From Pelodera strongyloides (lineage: Eukaryota > Nematoda > Chromadorea > Rhabditida > Rhabditidae), in contig JAANDG010000110.1 of assembly GCA_036852015.1 (NCBI GenBank), forward strand, positions 124,001-188,000: a stretch of DNA of 64,000 bases, given 5' to 3'. Below the pieces are notes generated by a model that was not told where the DNA came from, did not search any database, and saw only the letters and a program-made list of their open reading frames with translations. Numbering within the stretch: position 1 is the first letter of the stretch; the number at the start of each line of letters is the position of its first letter. Position numbers and translations under genes: made by a program. Positions 47,895 through 59,202 of the stretch are shown piece by piece.

Positions 47895-50697
47895 ATGCTC
47901 AAAAACATGAATTCAGGCAGCAACATGTTCAAAAACTTCAACTCAAGATTTTACCTGCCGTGGAAAGTTATCATTCTTCTATTTATGTTTAACCTACTAA
48001 AGACTTATCTCCGACCACCTGAAAAATGGCCAAATCCTTTCCTGGACGGTTTGTATGTGTAATGAGTGTCACATTTGATTCAAGTGAGGGCTTCCCTCCT
48101 ATTCTTCGACTAAACTTATTCTATGTCAAAGTGTAAACCATAATTCCGAAAGATTTGTCACTATTGGACATTGCGAATGTCTATCCCATTTATCGTAATT
48201 AGTAACTTCTCTTTAGAGGATGACACAGCTGAAGTCAGCATAGGTTTCGCTTACACTGTAGAAGATACGCATCCGTTTTGCTCGGATCAACATGTGAGTT
48301 TGAAGTGTATGTCTGTCCAAAATAATAGGTTGGGACGGTTCAGCACTGGAATAATCTATGGCTGTGAGTAGCCCAAAATATATGGACATATGATATGGGG
48401 ACGTGATCTTTTTTTCCGTCCAATGTAATTGCTTGTACTGAATAAGATGCACCTTCTTTTAATTGATTTACGTACTGATTTATTTTAATTGATTTGCGTA
48501 CTACAGGAACTCCTGGTTGCTATTTTGTCACATCCGGCAGAAATCGACATTCGACGGCGCATAAGAAAGAGTTGGGCCAACACAAATATGTATTCGAGTT
48601 CATATACAAAGATCTTGTTCTTTGTTGGAAAACCGGTATATTCTTTGCTGAATAAGTTGCTTTTAGCATAAATGTTTAGATTTATTTAACCTTCTAATTC
48701 GGGCCAATGCGGCATAAAGGTTTCGATGATACGATTGTTTTCGACACATATACTTAGCTTGATAAAGAGAGACATGGTAGATCCTTTTGACAAAGCTTAG
48801 GTAATGTCACTACAACTACACTGACGAAACTTGGCGTGCAAGCCGCGTGGGTTCGGCGTGCAACATGGACATGGCACGCCATATCCCAACGGCGTGACAC
48901 TTTTTTCATACCCGCTTGCACGCCGTGCCGTTGCCGCTTGCACGCCAATTTTACTTCAAAATCTCCCTATGAGTCACGTCACTAATTTTTAGTTGCGCGT
49001 TCAAGAGGATGCCCTTATTGAAGAGGCGATGAAATATCACGATATCATTGTTGTTAGAATGGTGGACAACTATTTCCAACTATCAATGAAGACTCTATCG
49101 GTTATCATATTCAAGGTGCACGGAACACACTATTATACATAAGATATGAAAACTCTATATTATTTGCCTAGGTGGTTTATTGAGGGTGCCACTGAGGTTA
49201 TAAGTCCAATTCAAATTGTTATTAGGAAACGCGTTGTCCGAATGTGAAATGTCTTCTCAAATCCGATAGCGATAACGTTCTTTTGTTGAAGAATTACGAA
49301 AATTTGTGCAGAAATGCGGGTGAGCTTATACTTTCGAATGCTTAGAATTCAGTGTTGTTAGCAGGGTTCAAGGAACGCTTGCACTCTTTACTGTTTCTTA
49401 ACATACAATATTTCTTACCATGCAATCTCTAATCAATCTGACTTTCTAGAAATAGGAACCAAGCAGATTGTGGGTAACTGTTCTGTGGAGCGAAAAGTTT
49501 TCCGTTCACACTCAAAATGGGCCGTTCCGGCTCACGTTTTCCCCGCAAAGTATTATCCAAGGTGAGCTTACTTAGCAGCCAGTGCTTGTGTCAGAACCAC
49601 AACTGAGAAAATATATGTTACCAATTTATTTCTAGATACTGTTCCACTGGAGTATACATGCTGTCCGGAAAAGAAACCACCAAGGCAATAATCAACGTTG
49701 TTGGGTAAATCTTTAAAAATAAATAGAACAATCAGGGGATGTTATGGTTACTTGCAGCTTGCACGTCATTCTTCTCCCATACGCGCGAGTACTCATAATT
49801 TATACTAGTGCTGAAACAAAATAAGGCCCGCCACATAGAAGCGGCCCATGGCAATTGTGCGCTGGTAGGGGGTTTGCTTGAAAAGAGGTTCACTAACATA
49901 TGGCGCACCGTTGGGATGATCGCGCTAGGTGCGCTACACGTGCGCGATTTGACATCCCGTGCACTGGGGTGGGCTGAACCACACTGAGGAAACTTGGCCG
50001 GTGCGCGGCCTACGTTGGGCCCGAAGAAGGTGCCTACACATCGCCCATACAGGGAAAGGTCGTACAGGGTACAGAAAAGGTGGGCGGTAGGTGCGCCTAG
50101 TAGGGCCCAATGTAGGAAAACAAAAACACACACAAAAGTCGACGATCGCCGTCGTCAGACCCACCTCTGGCCAACACCGGTGCGCGGCCTGCACCAGGCC
50201 CGAAATGGGTGGGCCGCCACAACTGGGCCCATTATTTTTTTGTAGGCCGCGCGCCGGCCAAAGTTTCGCGTTGTACGGGCCTACATTGCGCGGGTTGCGA
50301 GTGACCGACGCTGACTAGGCAAAACGCCACTCTGCCCCTCTCAATCTCTCTTACTGCAAATTTTGTTGTGTTGAGGAATTCTAACTTCGCCTTATCCGCC
50401 AATATGCGGCGTCTTCCCGAAGACGTACTCTTCACGGGAATATTCGCTGAAATGGGAAATGTGAATAGAAGAACAATCAAAGGACACTCATTCACAGCGG
50501 TACCTTTAAAATACAATCCTACTCTTACAACTAATAGCTTAGTTCCATTTCTGTCCAGGCAATCCTCACGAAGAAAAAAGGCCTGTACTTCAAAATTTCG
50601 CGCACTCCTGGCACAAGTGCGGCTCACAGCAAGGACGACGTGCCCCACTAGGCCAATTTCAGGAAAGCTTCAACGGAAAAGCGCAGCGCATAATTAA
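47895..50697 (+). CDS. GT31 family beta-1,3-glycosyltransferase, type II membrane protein
   Basis: Complete 359-aa model from eight exons: 47895-48048, 48217-48293, 48507-48635, 48993-49115, 49226-49319, 49450-49561, 49636-49704, 50376-50697. Phases agree throughout. A short cytosolic N-terminus is followed by a membrane anchor at about 19-39. The lumenal GT31 domain then shows, in order: LLVAILSHPAEIDIRRRIRK (the I-S-x-P...R..IR.TW block); YHDIIVVRMVDNYFQLSMK (the DxxDxYxNLTLK block); CLLKSDSDNV (the nucleotide-sugar metal motif, DSD at 175-177 instead of the usual DDD); HSKWAVPAHVFPAKYYPRY; STGVYMLSG; and RRLPEDVLFTG with E268-D269. Family members add galactose or GlcNAc in beta-1,3 linkage to glycoproteins or glycolipids in the Golgi. 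Substrate cannot be predicted. The ATG is 30 nt after a TTGCTTACAG acceptor. Confidence 0.9.
48830..48960. repeat. GGCGTGCAAGC repeat, copy 1
   Basis: Words GGCGTGCAAGC, GTTCGGCGTGCAA and GCTTGCACGCC occur in both orientations, forming imperfect hairpins. Similar words recur at 52905-53100. It is in a GT31 intron. Confidence 0.55.
49740..50310. repeat. GC-rich foldback repeat in the last GT31 intron
   Basis: GGTGCGCGGCCTACGTTGGG-type units recur at about 50000 and 50181, and in inverted form (GCCGCGCGCCGGCC, GGGCCTACATTG) near 50245-50295. There are also GTAGGTGCGCC / GGCGCACC pairs. Composition is far richer in GC than the adjoining exons. No coding frame is conserved. Confidence 0.6.
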
Positions 50698-51109
50698 TTT
50701 CAAACCAGAGCGTCGAGACGCGTAGTATTTAAATAAGCGACGCATTTTAGTATTGAACATATTACATTATCTACTATTCAGCTTCCACACTACGGTTGTC
50801 ACTGCGAACTGGATCCAAATTCTGCCGAGAATATCTGCGTACGACGGTCATATAGTATTCACCTTTCCAGTAGAAATCGACCTGATATTTTCTTCAAGCG
50901 CCTCAAAGCACAAAACGGACTTCCATGCTATAAATCTGATGACTACGAGTGATTTTGATCTCATTATATATGTAATAAACATTTCCACATCAGGAGAGGA
51001 CATACGTTGGATAATATCAGACGATTCTACAATGAATTGGGAGGAAAATTAGTAACAGAATAAGAAATACTATTGGACCTAACACACTGACGCAAGTTAT
51101 ATGAATACT

Positions 51110-51165
51110 TTATTCAGCGTACACCGAAGTAAAGCGGAAGACAAAAAAAACGACAATAATAATAT

Positions 51166-51197
<32 letters not shown>

Positions 51198-52917
51198 AAC
51201 AAATAACAATGAGAGTAAGAAAGCGCATATAACAAGCGACAAAAACTATGTACAACAAAGGAATGAAGGTACATGTGAATAACTAAGGGTGAATGTTTCT
51301 ATTTGCTACTTCATAAAGCTCGATTAGATCAAGCTCGTCAATGCGGGTTTTAAACGAATCAACGGAACTCGAAAGAACAATACTATCAGGAGTAGGTTCC
51401 ACAAACTAGTGGCCCTGTGCTTAAACGAGAACAGAGACTGGGTAAGTTTAACAGAATCCTGAATAAGAGTTAAAGAGTTACCATTTCGACGTGGTCTGTG
51501 ATTCACCTGAAACATGTTTGCCAGAACCGGATGTGCATTATAACCTCGGACAATTTTGAAACATTCAATGAGATCGAACAAAATTCTACGATGATGGAGA
51601 GATTTGAGACCAAAAACAACAAGACGTTCAGATAGGAAAACGAGTTATAATAGTCATTGTCAATTCTACGAAGCACACGTTTAGTAAAACGCCGCTGTAC
51701 CTTTTCAATAGCGTCAATCTCACTTTTCAGGTACGGCGACCAAACGGAGGTTGCATACTCAAGCAGGGGCCTACAATAAGTAACATAAGCTTTACGATAA
51801 ACATCAATGCTATGATGACAAATGGAGCGAAGTATACGATTTACACAACAAGAAGAAGTACTAATTCTTTGCTTAATATGAGCCTTAAAACATAAATCCG
51901 GAGAAAACAAAACACCAAGATCACGAACGACATCAGTTACTGGTGGAATGAGGGTATTATTTAAACGAAGAGGAAAAGAGTGGTGGGTCTTAGTAGTCAC
52001 ATAAAAATGTTGACACTTTGGCTCAGAAATGGTCATTTTCCATATCTCAGCCCAACTGGAAATATTGCCAAGTTCTTTTTGAAAAGCATTCCAGACAGGC
52101 CAGGGCCCTAGTTTTGGCATAACACGAGAAATCTTAACATCATCCGCGTACATAATAATGGAGCTATCTCCAAGAGAGCAATCGTCAATGTCATTAATAA
52201 AAATTAAGAAAAGCAACGGGCCTAAAACACTACCCTGAGGTACTCCACTGGAGCAAGGCTTGATAGAAGACAAGTATTCTGGTATCTAACCTGAAAGGTA
52301 CGGTTTGCAAGATAAGAACTAATCGAATTAAGCATTATGTCAGAAACTCCATAATTCTTAAGCTTATGTAAGAGAAAACGGTGGTTAACAACATCAAACG
52401 CCTTAGCAAAATCAATATAAACACATTCCAAATTACCATCGGATTCTTTAGCAGAGAGCCATTCATATAAGCATAAAAGAAGTTGCGAAGTAGTATTACG
52501 GCCTTTTAGAAAGCCAAATTGATTAAGAGACAAAAAACCGTTAACAGAAATGTGGTACGTTAATTTATGCTAACTACCAATTCAAATAATTTACAAAATG
52601 AGGAGGTGAGAGAAATTGGCCGGTAGTTAAGGATGGACGTGCGAGGTGGTTTTTTGGAAAGGGGTGAAACAATCGCATGTCGCCAGTCCTTAGGAACCTT
52701 CCCAGTTAAAAACGACTTGTTAAAAAATTTACACAATAAGGGCATTAAAACTACTTTAAGATTTTTTATAACAAAAGAAGAAATCCCTTCAGGAGTAAAA
52801 GATTTCTTGGGGCTCAAGTTTTTCATTGCATTCTCAACAGAGGACAGAGTGAACAATTCATCTTCAAATGGAACGGAAACATCTTTTGGGGAGAGAAAGG
52901 GTAGAGGACAGTGCAAG
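51110..52917 (-). mobile_element. 5'-truncated, inactivated non-LTR retrotransposon (LINE)
   Basis: Read on the minus strand, a reverse transcriptase domain is visible in order: YRPISLTSSFCKLFE; NQFGFLKGRNTTSQLL; YIDFAKAFDVVNH (motif A); SGVPQGSVLGPLLFLIFIND (motif B); MYADDVKIS (catalytic YADD, motif C); then the C-terminal region YCRPLLEYATSVWSPY typical of CR1/jockey-like elements. The frame changes near 52560, 52260 and 51640, so the enzyme cannot be made. No endonuclease domain is present, and the sequence is cut off at about 52917 against unrelated GGCGTGCAAG repeats. The 3' side carries a (TTG)n-type tract, 51167-51198. No target-site duplication was identified. Confidence 0.9.
51167..51198. 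repeat. (CAA)n microsatellite at the LINE 3' end
   Basis: CAA triplet run; on the LINE strand it is (TTG)n and lies close to the element's 3' end. Confidence 0.85.
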
Positions 52918-53100
52918 CGGCAACCTTACGGTGTATTTAAAACTGCACGCGGAATGGAAATGGCGTGCAAGTTGCCACGACGCTTGCCTGAGGCAAAATG
53001 ACGTATGGTGTGCAAGCCGCAACGTTACGGCGCTGCACGATAGAACCAACTGGCGTTCCACATTTTTCCACGCCGTAAGGTCGCGAATTGCACGCCAATG
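52905..53100. repeat. GGCGTGCAAGC repeat, copy 2
   Basis: GGCGTGCAAGTTGCCACGACG, GTGCAAGCCGCAACG and ATTGCACGCCAA words in both orientations, like 48830-48960. It abuts the truncated 5' end of the LINE. Confidence 0.55.
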
Positions 53101-53678
53101 TTCACGTTGTAACGACTGGCTCTCACTTAATACCCAAATGTATTCCTACTTATGCAAATCCAATCCCACAAGAATAACACAGTACACAACACTCTCAGCC
53201 TAAAGTTCTTTCCGGTTCTTTTACTGCGAAGATTCAACAGGCACCTCACCATTTCCAGCACATCAGTTTTGCATTTGGTGCATTTCTGACCAACGAAACT
53301 TTGTGCACACTCGTCAATGTTCTAGCGGCAAAGCGCACCAATGCACCATCAGAATCCTAACATGGTTTCGCAAGCTCAAAGCAGCTAGAATTTTTTGAAC
53401 ATTTTTTGATGCAGCTGGTACTTACATCAAACATACAAATTTTAACCTACATCAAACATAGAAATTTTATCGCCTGCCACAGGCAATTCTCATACGCTTC
53501 ATCTGGAGATCCTCAAACAATGAATCCACGATAGCAGACTACGCGGTTGTTACAATATACTATCATGAGCTACACCCTCCCCAAAAAAGGCCACGAGATG
53601 GAACAAAAGTTACGATTATTTGCGCAACTTCCCGGATAAGTTTATTTTGGGAAGTTGCATTAGTAAAATTCCGATCTC

Positions 53679-56600
53679 TCAGTTTACATCCCTGGATAAA
53701 AAAACTAAGGATGAGCAGCTTAAAAGGGACGTCTTCGTAATTCTCAGCAGACCACGCGTAGTATGAGGGTGAAGGGTCGAATCACCGAAACTTACTAACC
53801 GACGCTCATCCGAGGCCCACATATGCACTCGCACTTGACCCAAACTGGAAAGCGGAAGAATTCTTAATTTTATAAAAATTATCCATTTCCGAGAAGGAAA
53901 AAAAACAGAGAGCGTTAGCTACATATCGTTTTTTTTCTCGGAAAGGTCAAATCGAACAAGATCGAGAATTTGGCTTAGAAAATGTAGGAACAACATTATC
54001 GCCACACAGATGTTCACACATGTTTGCTTTTCATCATTTCCAATTTCGCAAAAATAAGACACAAACTAACCTTCAAAAGAAGTTTGTTCGGTGATGTAGC
54101 TGAGAGATCAAGATACCGGACGGAGGCAGTCAATTGACGAGCGACAATACCCTCCCGAATAGGGCACTCAGACACACGTGTCGCTGGCGTCACATGGTTT
54201 CGACTCCTAAAGTATTGACAAAAGTTATCACCATTCAGTGCTCTGCTGACCAAACCTAAAAACTTACCTGGAGATCATAAGTAAAGATCTTAGGAGTGAA
54301 GAGTGCAGGAGAATCAGGTCCTTCGGAATCAAGCCACGACGAACTTGAGAAACTAATTCATCTCATCGAACTTGTTTTCCGTGCTCGAAGCGTGTCCAAA
54401 ATTACCTGTAAACAAGATAAAATGGAATCCTACATAAAAAAAAAGTAAAAATCGGAAGGCAAAAAGGAGCTGTCATGGTTAGATTATTTCCCTACACGAG
54501 TGCACAACCAGTTGAAAAAAATTCTACAAGGTTCACAGAGCTTTCAGACCAAAAGCGGGCAAGCTAGACATAAAAGATCCTTCAACTCACCTGCATTTAG
54601 ACTGATTTAGAGGCCGCTCCTGGGATATCCTCGAAACGAATGAGCTAACCACGAGACACGAAAGTTGCAAAACATCCGTCCTCAATCTTCACGGCAATAT
54701 AGAGAGTCGGTTTCCAGTTTCCGCGGGTGTGGTATGGTATGTTCCTGAAATCTGAAATGTGGAGAACAGGAGAGGCAATACATCAAGGGTTCGAGTCCGT
54801 CCGCGGTCTTAACAACTACATGGAATGGATTTTGCCACGCATGGAATCCAAACACATTTTCCAGTGTCTGTGTATTTCCGGTACAAAACAGAACAATAAT
54901 ACATATATGAGAATGCAGTGGCCAGCACTTCAAACTCAAACACAGGTGTGCAATACCGCTTTAAGTGTATGTATACTATAATCCATTACCCACAAGACCA
55001 ACATTCTCACTCTTAACCTTTACACTCACCCCCATGATACAATAAGATCTTTCTCTTTCTCTCTCATATACACAACTAATTGTAAGATCTACAATTTAAG
55101 AACAAGAACTAGATCTAGCTTCCGCACCGGCGCACACTTGTTAATATGTTACCTAGGTATCTAACTCATTTTCAAAATTTGATTTTGTTTTCCAGCTCAT
55201 TGTAAGGTTATCATGCGATTGTTTGTGCACCAAGTTCCTCCAAAACTTGAAGGAAAGGAGAAGCCAACATCAACAACAAGGGGAAGTCATGGGAATTGTG
55301 AACGGCCGTGGGGAATTGTATGTGGGGAAAGCAAGGGACTGGAACTCGGTTCTCAGATTGCAGTTGCGGAGCAGCACTTGGATTTCTCGGTGTTAGGGTT
55401 GATATCGGATGACTAGGGATACCCAACGTCCAGAGGTCAAACCTTCCGAATGTGCCTTCTCCAAACGTCAAGAGGACACCATTTGCGGTTGAGGAGGGTT
55501 GATTGCGCGATTCCTCGACTTCGCCTATCGGCTGGGAATTTGTCCAGCAATTACACTAATTGTGTAATTCCCGGTGAGGATCTACAGCCGCCGCCCAGTA
55601 CCAAGTCTAAAGTGGGACAGTCCGCGTGCCGCCCACCAACTAGGCGCCTCCCTTCGGCATTTACTGTCTGTGACGGTCAATGCGGAGCCGGGAAACCACA
55701 CAATCAACCCTCCTCAACCGCAAATGGTGTCCTCCTGACGTTTGGAGAAGACACATCCAGAAGGTTTGACCTCTGGATGTTGGGTATCCCCAGTCATCCA
55801 ATATCAACCCTAACACCGAGAAATCCAAGTACTGCTCAGCAACTGCAATCTGAGAACCGAGTTCCAGTTCCTTGCTTTCCCCACATACAATTCCCCACGA
55901 TCGTTCACAATTCCAATGACTTCCCCTTGTTGTTGAAGTTGGCTTTTGTTCACCTTCAAGTTTTGGAGAAACTTGGCGCGCAAGCAATTGCGTGTTAACC
56001 TTGGCATTGACGTAGTCAATTATAAATCCAAACATCCAAAGGAACTTTTCAAAATGAGTTAGTTTCCGAAGGAACATGTTACTCATAGTACGGGCAGTGT
56101 TAACTAATAAGCACTTAGTCAGCAAGCGAGAGAGAGGCCCTCACAACCCCTAACCCTATATCTCCATCTCGCCTTAGGCAGGTGCTTTAGGCATTTGTTG
56201 CGTTTGTCACAAATGTTTAAAGCGAAATACCGGTCGGTTTTTGAAACACATTGAGTACACCAGCACTCTTATGCAGCCTATGCAAATAACCATAAATTAG
56301 AATAAAAAATCGAGCAAATTAGCATAAATACGTGAGAATTAAGTTGACCACGATGCGTTTCAGAAACCGGCCGGTATTTCGCTCTAACACACAAATTTCG
56401 GATCTATTCGGTTATAGGGACCCCAGTCCAAACGCATGGGAAAGGGGGCGGGGCTTAGGTAAAACTTACTAGAGCGTTGAGAAATAGGACACATGCAAGC
56501 AATAACTTAAATACAACCTTTATGAATACCATTTTTCACTCTAGCTTTTTTGACTTTTTAGGGTACACCAAACCACATGTAATGCCTCTTGAGCTCCCCT

Positions 56601-58902
56601 GGCGCTTGGGTTGGGATATTTCCTGTCATTTTGTTGGACAACTAAGCATGACGCTATTGTCTATGTACCTCAATGACATAACTATTAGCATAGCATAAGA
56701 AAGAGGCGAGACATATAAGTAGTTGTGCTATTCTAATAAGTTTCACATGTTTGGGGACCCCAAACAGATCATAGAAGGTGATGAGACATGGCATTTGGGT
56801 TGGGGGACCCCAAAAGGGTGATGAGATAGGGCACGTGGGTTGGGGGACCCCAAACGGGTGATGAGATAGGACATGTGGGTTGGGGGACCCCAAAAGGGTG
56901 ATGAGATAGGGCATGTGGGTTGCGGGACCCCAGACCGGTCATATAAGGCAAATAACTACTACTTTTTTAGTGAATTCGTTTAGAGGTAAACGAGTTTTAT
57001 TTTACATTGTTTACTTATAGTTCCAGCTTTCTGCGGCCAAAAGTGACTTTCTGCCTCTCTGAAGCCTAAGCCCCGCCCCCTTTCCCATGCGTTTGGACTG
57101 GGGTCCCTATAACCGAATAGATCCCAAATTTCAATATGCGCTCAAATTTCCCCGATAATTAATCCAGCGAAGAAATCGGAAGTAGGTTAGTAGGTATGAA
57201 CAGTGAACACTTAAAGCGAATATGTAGGCACTCAAAATGAGCCAAAAAATAGCGAAACTAGCGTTTCCATACCAGACGTTAATTTAAATAGGCGACTGAA
57301 TATGTAAATACGAAATTGGAATGCGCTGCATCTTGAATCTTGCTATTTGCCGATTTAAACTGAAATTTATTCAATCGGACCCAAATTTATGCAAGGGTTC
57401 CGAATTAGCGTTTACTATGGAAAAGGCGAGCTTTGTAATTGATTTTCTTTTAAGTGGGGTGGGTAATTGTAGACAACTTTTGTTATTGTTTCCTTAATGG
57501 GCAACACGCATTCTATTAATACAGCTTAACTTCAAAAAGGGCCTACATATATTCCCTTTAAGCACTAACGGAATCGATGGATAAACGATATTAATAATTA
57601 CTGAAGTTTAGCTTTTTTTGGTGCATGGGTAGCCCAAGGCAAGGCAATGCATTACACGACGGTGACTGCAAACAAAATCCGTGAAAACCGAAAGGTCATG
57701 AACATGAACAATTGACCCCCAGCTGACTAGTATACTCGGACAAAGTTAAACTGAAAAGAAACTCAGCTTGATTTCGGGCGTTGTGTTGTACTGGTCGTCG
57801 TTGTTGCAGTTGTCTCGTGCGGGTCCTGTACCACACACCTCCTTCCTCCTCCTCGGTTCCCTCCCAGTTATGGAATTGAATTAAGCGATCACCTAAAAGA
57901 GCTTAAATTTTATGGGCCGGGAACTACGAACTACGTTCGAAAGTAATCGCTGCTTACCAGCAAAATAAGCTAAACTGAAAGACAAAAACGGCAGATCGCC
58001 TGAGAAACCCGAGGACACTCTCATTGCGCTGCATCAGTATGGAAAAGGTGACTACAGTTTTGCACACAAAATACCTTTGAAAACAAGCTACAGCCATCAC
58101 GCTAACAGAATTGCGGAATCCACGGCGTTTTGTGCACACAAGCACGGGCTATTACCAGATATTTTATTAAAGACAGTTCCAGTGGCCGTATGCACGAACA
58201 GTGGGAGCCGCACCGGTTGGGAGAATTTGTCTCTACATGTCTCTGGTCCGTCTCTTTCTCTCTCCTCCCACTGGGAGCATATTCCCGGTGGTCGTGCATA
58301 CGGCCACGGGTGGATGCACAATCCCAAGGTTAACGTTGTGTGCAGCGAGATAGGTCAACTTAATATGAAGGGAAGGCGACGCTTCAACCTTCTACACAAA
58401 AGTCCGTGGCAATAATCTTTCAACCAAAAGATGAGTAGAACGACTTTATCATATATATCGTTCCGTAGACGGAGTTCAATTCAAAAACCAACCTTCAATA
58501 AGGCGAGTTGAAATGTCCGCAGCCATCCCGTAGTTCTCCTTGTGCAGAAAGCGATCAGCCACTCGTGTCCAAAAAAGATGCCCAGAGCTCCAGAAGCTTC
58601 AAGCTGAAATCAGTTATATCATAAGAACAATTCCAGTGTTCAAAACTTGCTAAAATACACGAGCAACGCAAGCACCAGAGCTGAAATAACGACTCTAATA
58701 ATTCAAATGAAGTGAGACTCTAACGACTGAAAGAGCGAACTGAAATACTGCTCCAAACGCAATGTAGACCAAGACCAAAAAAATCGCATCCGAGTCGAAG
58801 AACACCCACTCACCCCCCATGGTGCTGTACTCGAGAAGATTCCACGAGGGCATCCAATCAACGCGTGACTTGTGATAAAGTTGCCCAATCAGCGCGGAGC
58901 TC
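53679..58902 (-). CDS. Multi-exon protein of unknown function (partial model)
   Basis: Exons with matching phases: 58810-58902 (LYHKSRVDWMPSWNLLEY), about 58493-58597 (RVADRFLHKENYGMAADIST), 57958-57999 (DLPFLSFSLAYFA), 57792-57892 (DRLIQFHNWEGTEEEEGG), then 54650-54744 (NWKPTLYIAVKIEDGCFA), 54268-54361 (QVRRGLIPKDLILLHSSLLR), 54071-54206 (VSECPIREGIVARQLTAS). A possible terminal exon runs from about 53847 to a stop at 53679 (VRVHMWASDERRL). The gap 54745-57791 contains two large repeat elements and may hide further exons, or separate two genes. The last splice junction does not fit in phase with the obvious donor. Residue composition suggests a mainly helical soluble protein. I do not recognise the family. 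The start codon was not found; it may lie beyond 58902. Confidence 0.55.
55212..55995. mobile_element. Large foldback element with ORF-bearing arms
   Basis: Arms of about 295 bp, 55212-55507 and 55690-55995, are inverted copies about 90% alike by eye around a loop of about 180 bp. Each arm, read inward, encodes a related peptide (CCAAGTT..CCAAAACTTGAAGG start; VPPKLEG / VSPKLEG; GIVCGESKGLELGSQIAV / GIVCGESKELELGSQIAV). The tips do not begin with TTAA. The peptide matches nothing I know. Confidence 0.75.
56217..56386. mobile_element. TTAA MITE, family E, copy 3
   Basis: Begins TTAAAGCGAAATACCGG and ends CCGGTATTTCGCTCTAA, with one change in the right tip. The arms contain TTTTTGAAACACAT and its mirror. 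Related to 21052-21230 and 21668-21846. Confidence 0.8.
56398..57128. mobile_element. TIR element with internal minisatellite
   Basis: Terminal inverted repeats of about 60 bp: the left end has GGTTATAGGGACCCCAGTCC and AAAGGGGGCGGGGCTTAGG; the right end has CCTAAGCCCCGCCCCCTTT and GGACTGGGGTCCCTATAACC. The interior is unique apart from the minisatellite at 56755-56935. No transposase frame is visible. Confidence 0.8.
56755..56935. repeat. Minisatellite, unit about 39 bp
   Basis: Four to five direct units of the type GGGTTGGGGGACCCCAAAAG + GGTGATGAGATAGGGCATGT. Each contains the small palindrome GGGGGACCCC. Units differ by a few bases. Confidence 0.85.
57200..57780. other. Non-coding stretch, nothing recognised
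   Basis: AT-rich; no open frame, repeat or RNA motif that I can support. It lies between the TIR element and the exon at 57792-57892, probably within an intron of the unknown gene. Confidence 0.4.
58183..58306. mobile_element. MITE, family B, copy 2
   Basis: Ends GGCCGTATGCACGAACAGTG and GTGGTCGTGCATACGGCC, with the interior CCGGTTGGGAGAATTTGTCT shared with 12549-12687. It is in an intron of the unknown minus-strand gene. Confidence 0.82.
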
Positions 58903-59202
58903 CTGTAGTAATTTTAAATTCCCGCCTTTGCTATTTTTGGTGCGCTACGGTAGCTCAGCCGGGCTATAGCATGCCATAAAAAGGTTGAACATGGACAGCG
59001 GTTTGTCATTTTCGCAGGTGCGAATCGCAAACATGGAAACCCCATAAGAAACTATGTTGTAATAATAAACGTGTAGTCACTTGGACGACCCATATTGGTT
59101 AACGAGGAATCAGCTTATCCACAGCACCTTATGTAAGATAAAGATAAATTTTACCGACTTATAGCAAAACACGAACAACTAATTTATTTATTTACCATAG
59201 TT

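Noticed and set aside
56755..56935. Regular direct repeats that could suggest a CRISPR array
   Set aside because: Units are contiguous with no unique spacers, inside a TIR element of a eukaryotic genome; it is a minisatellite.
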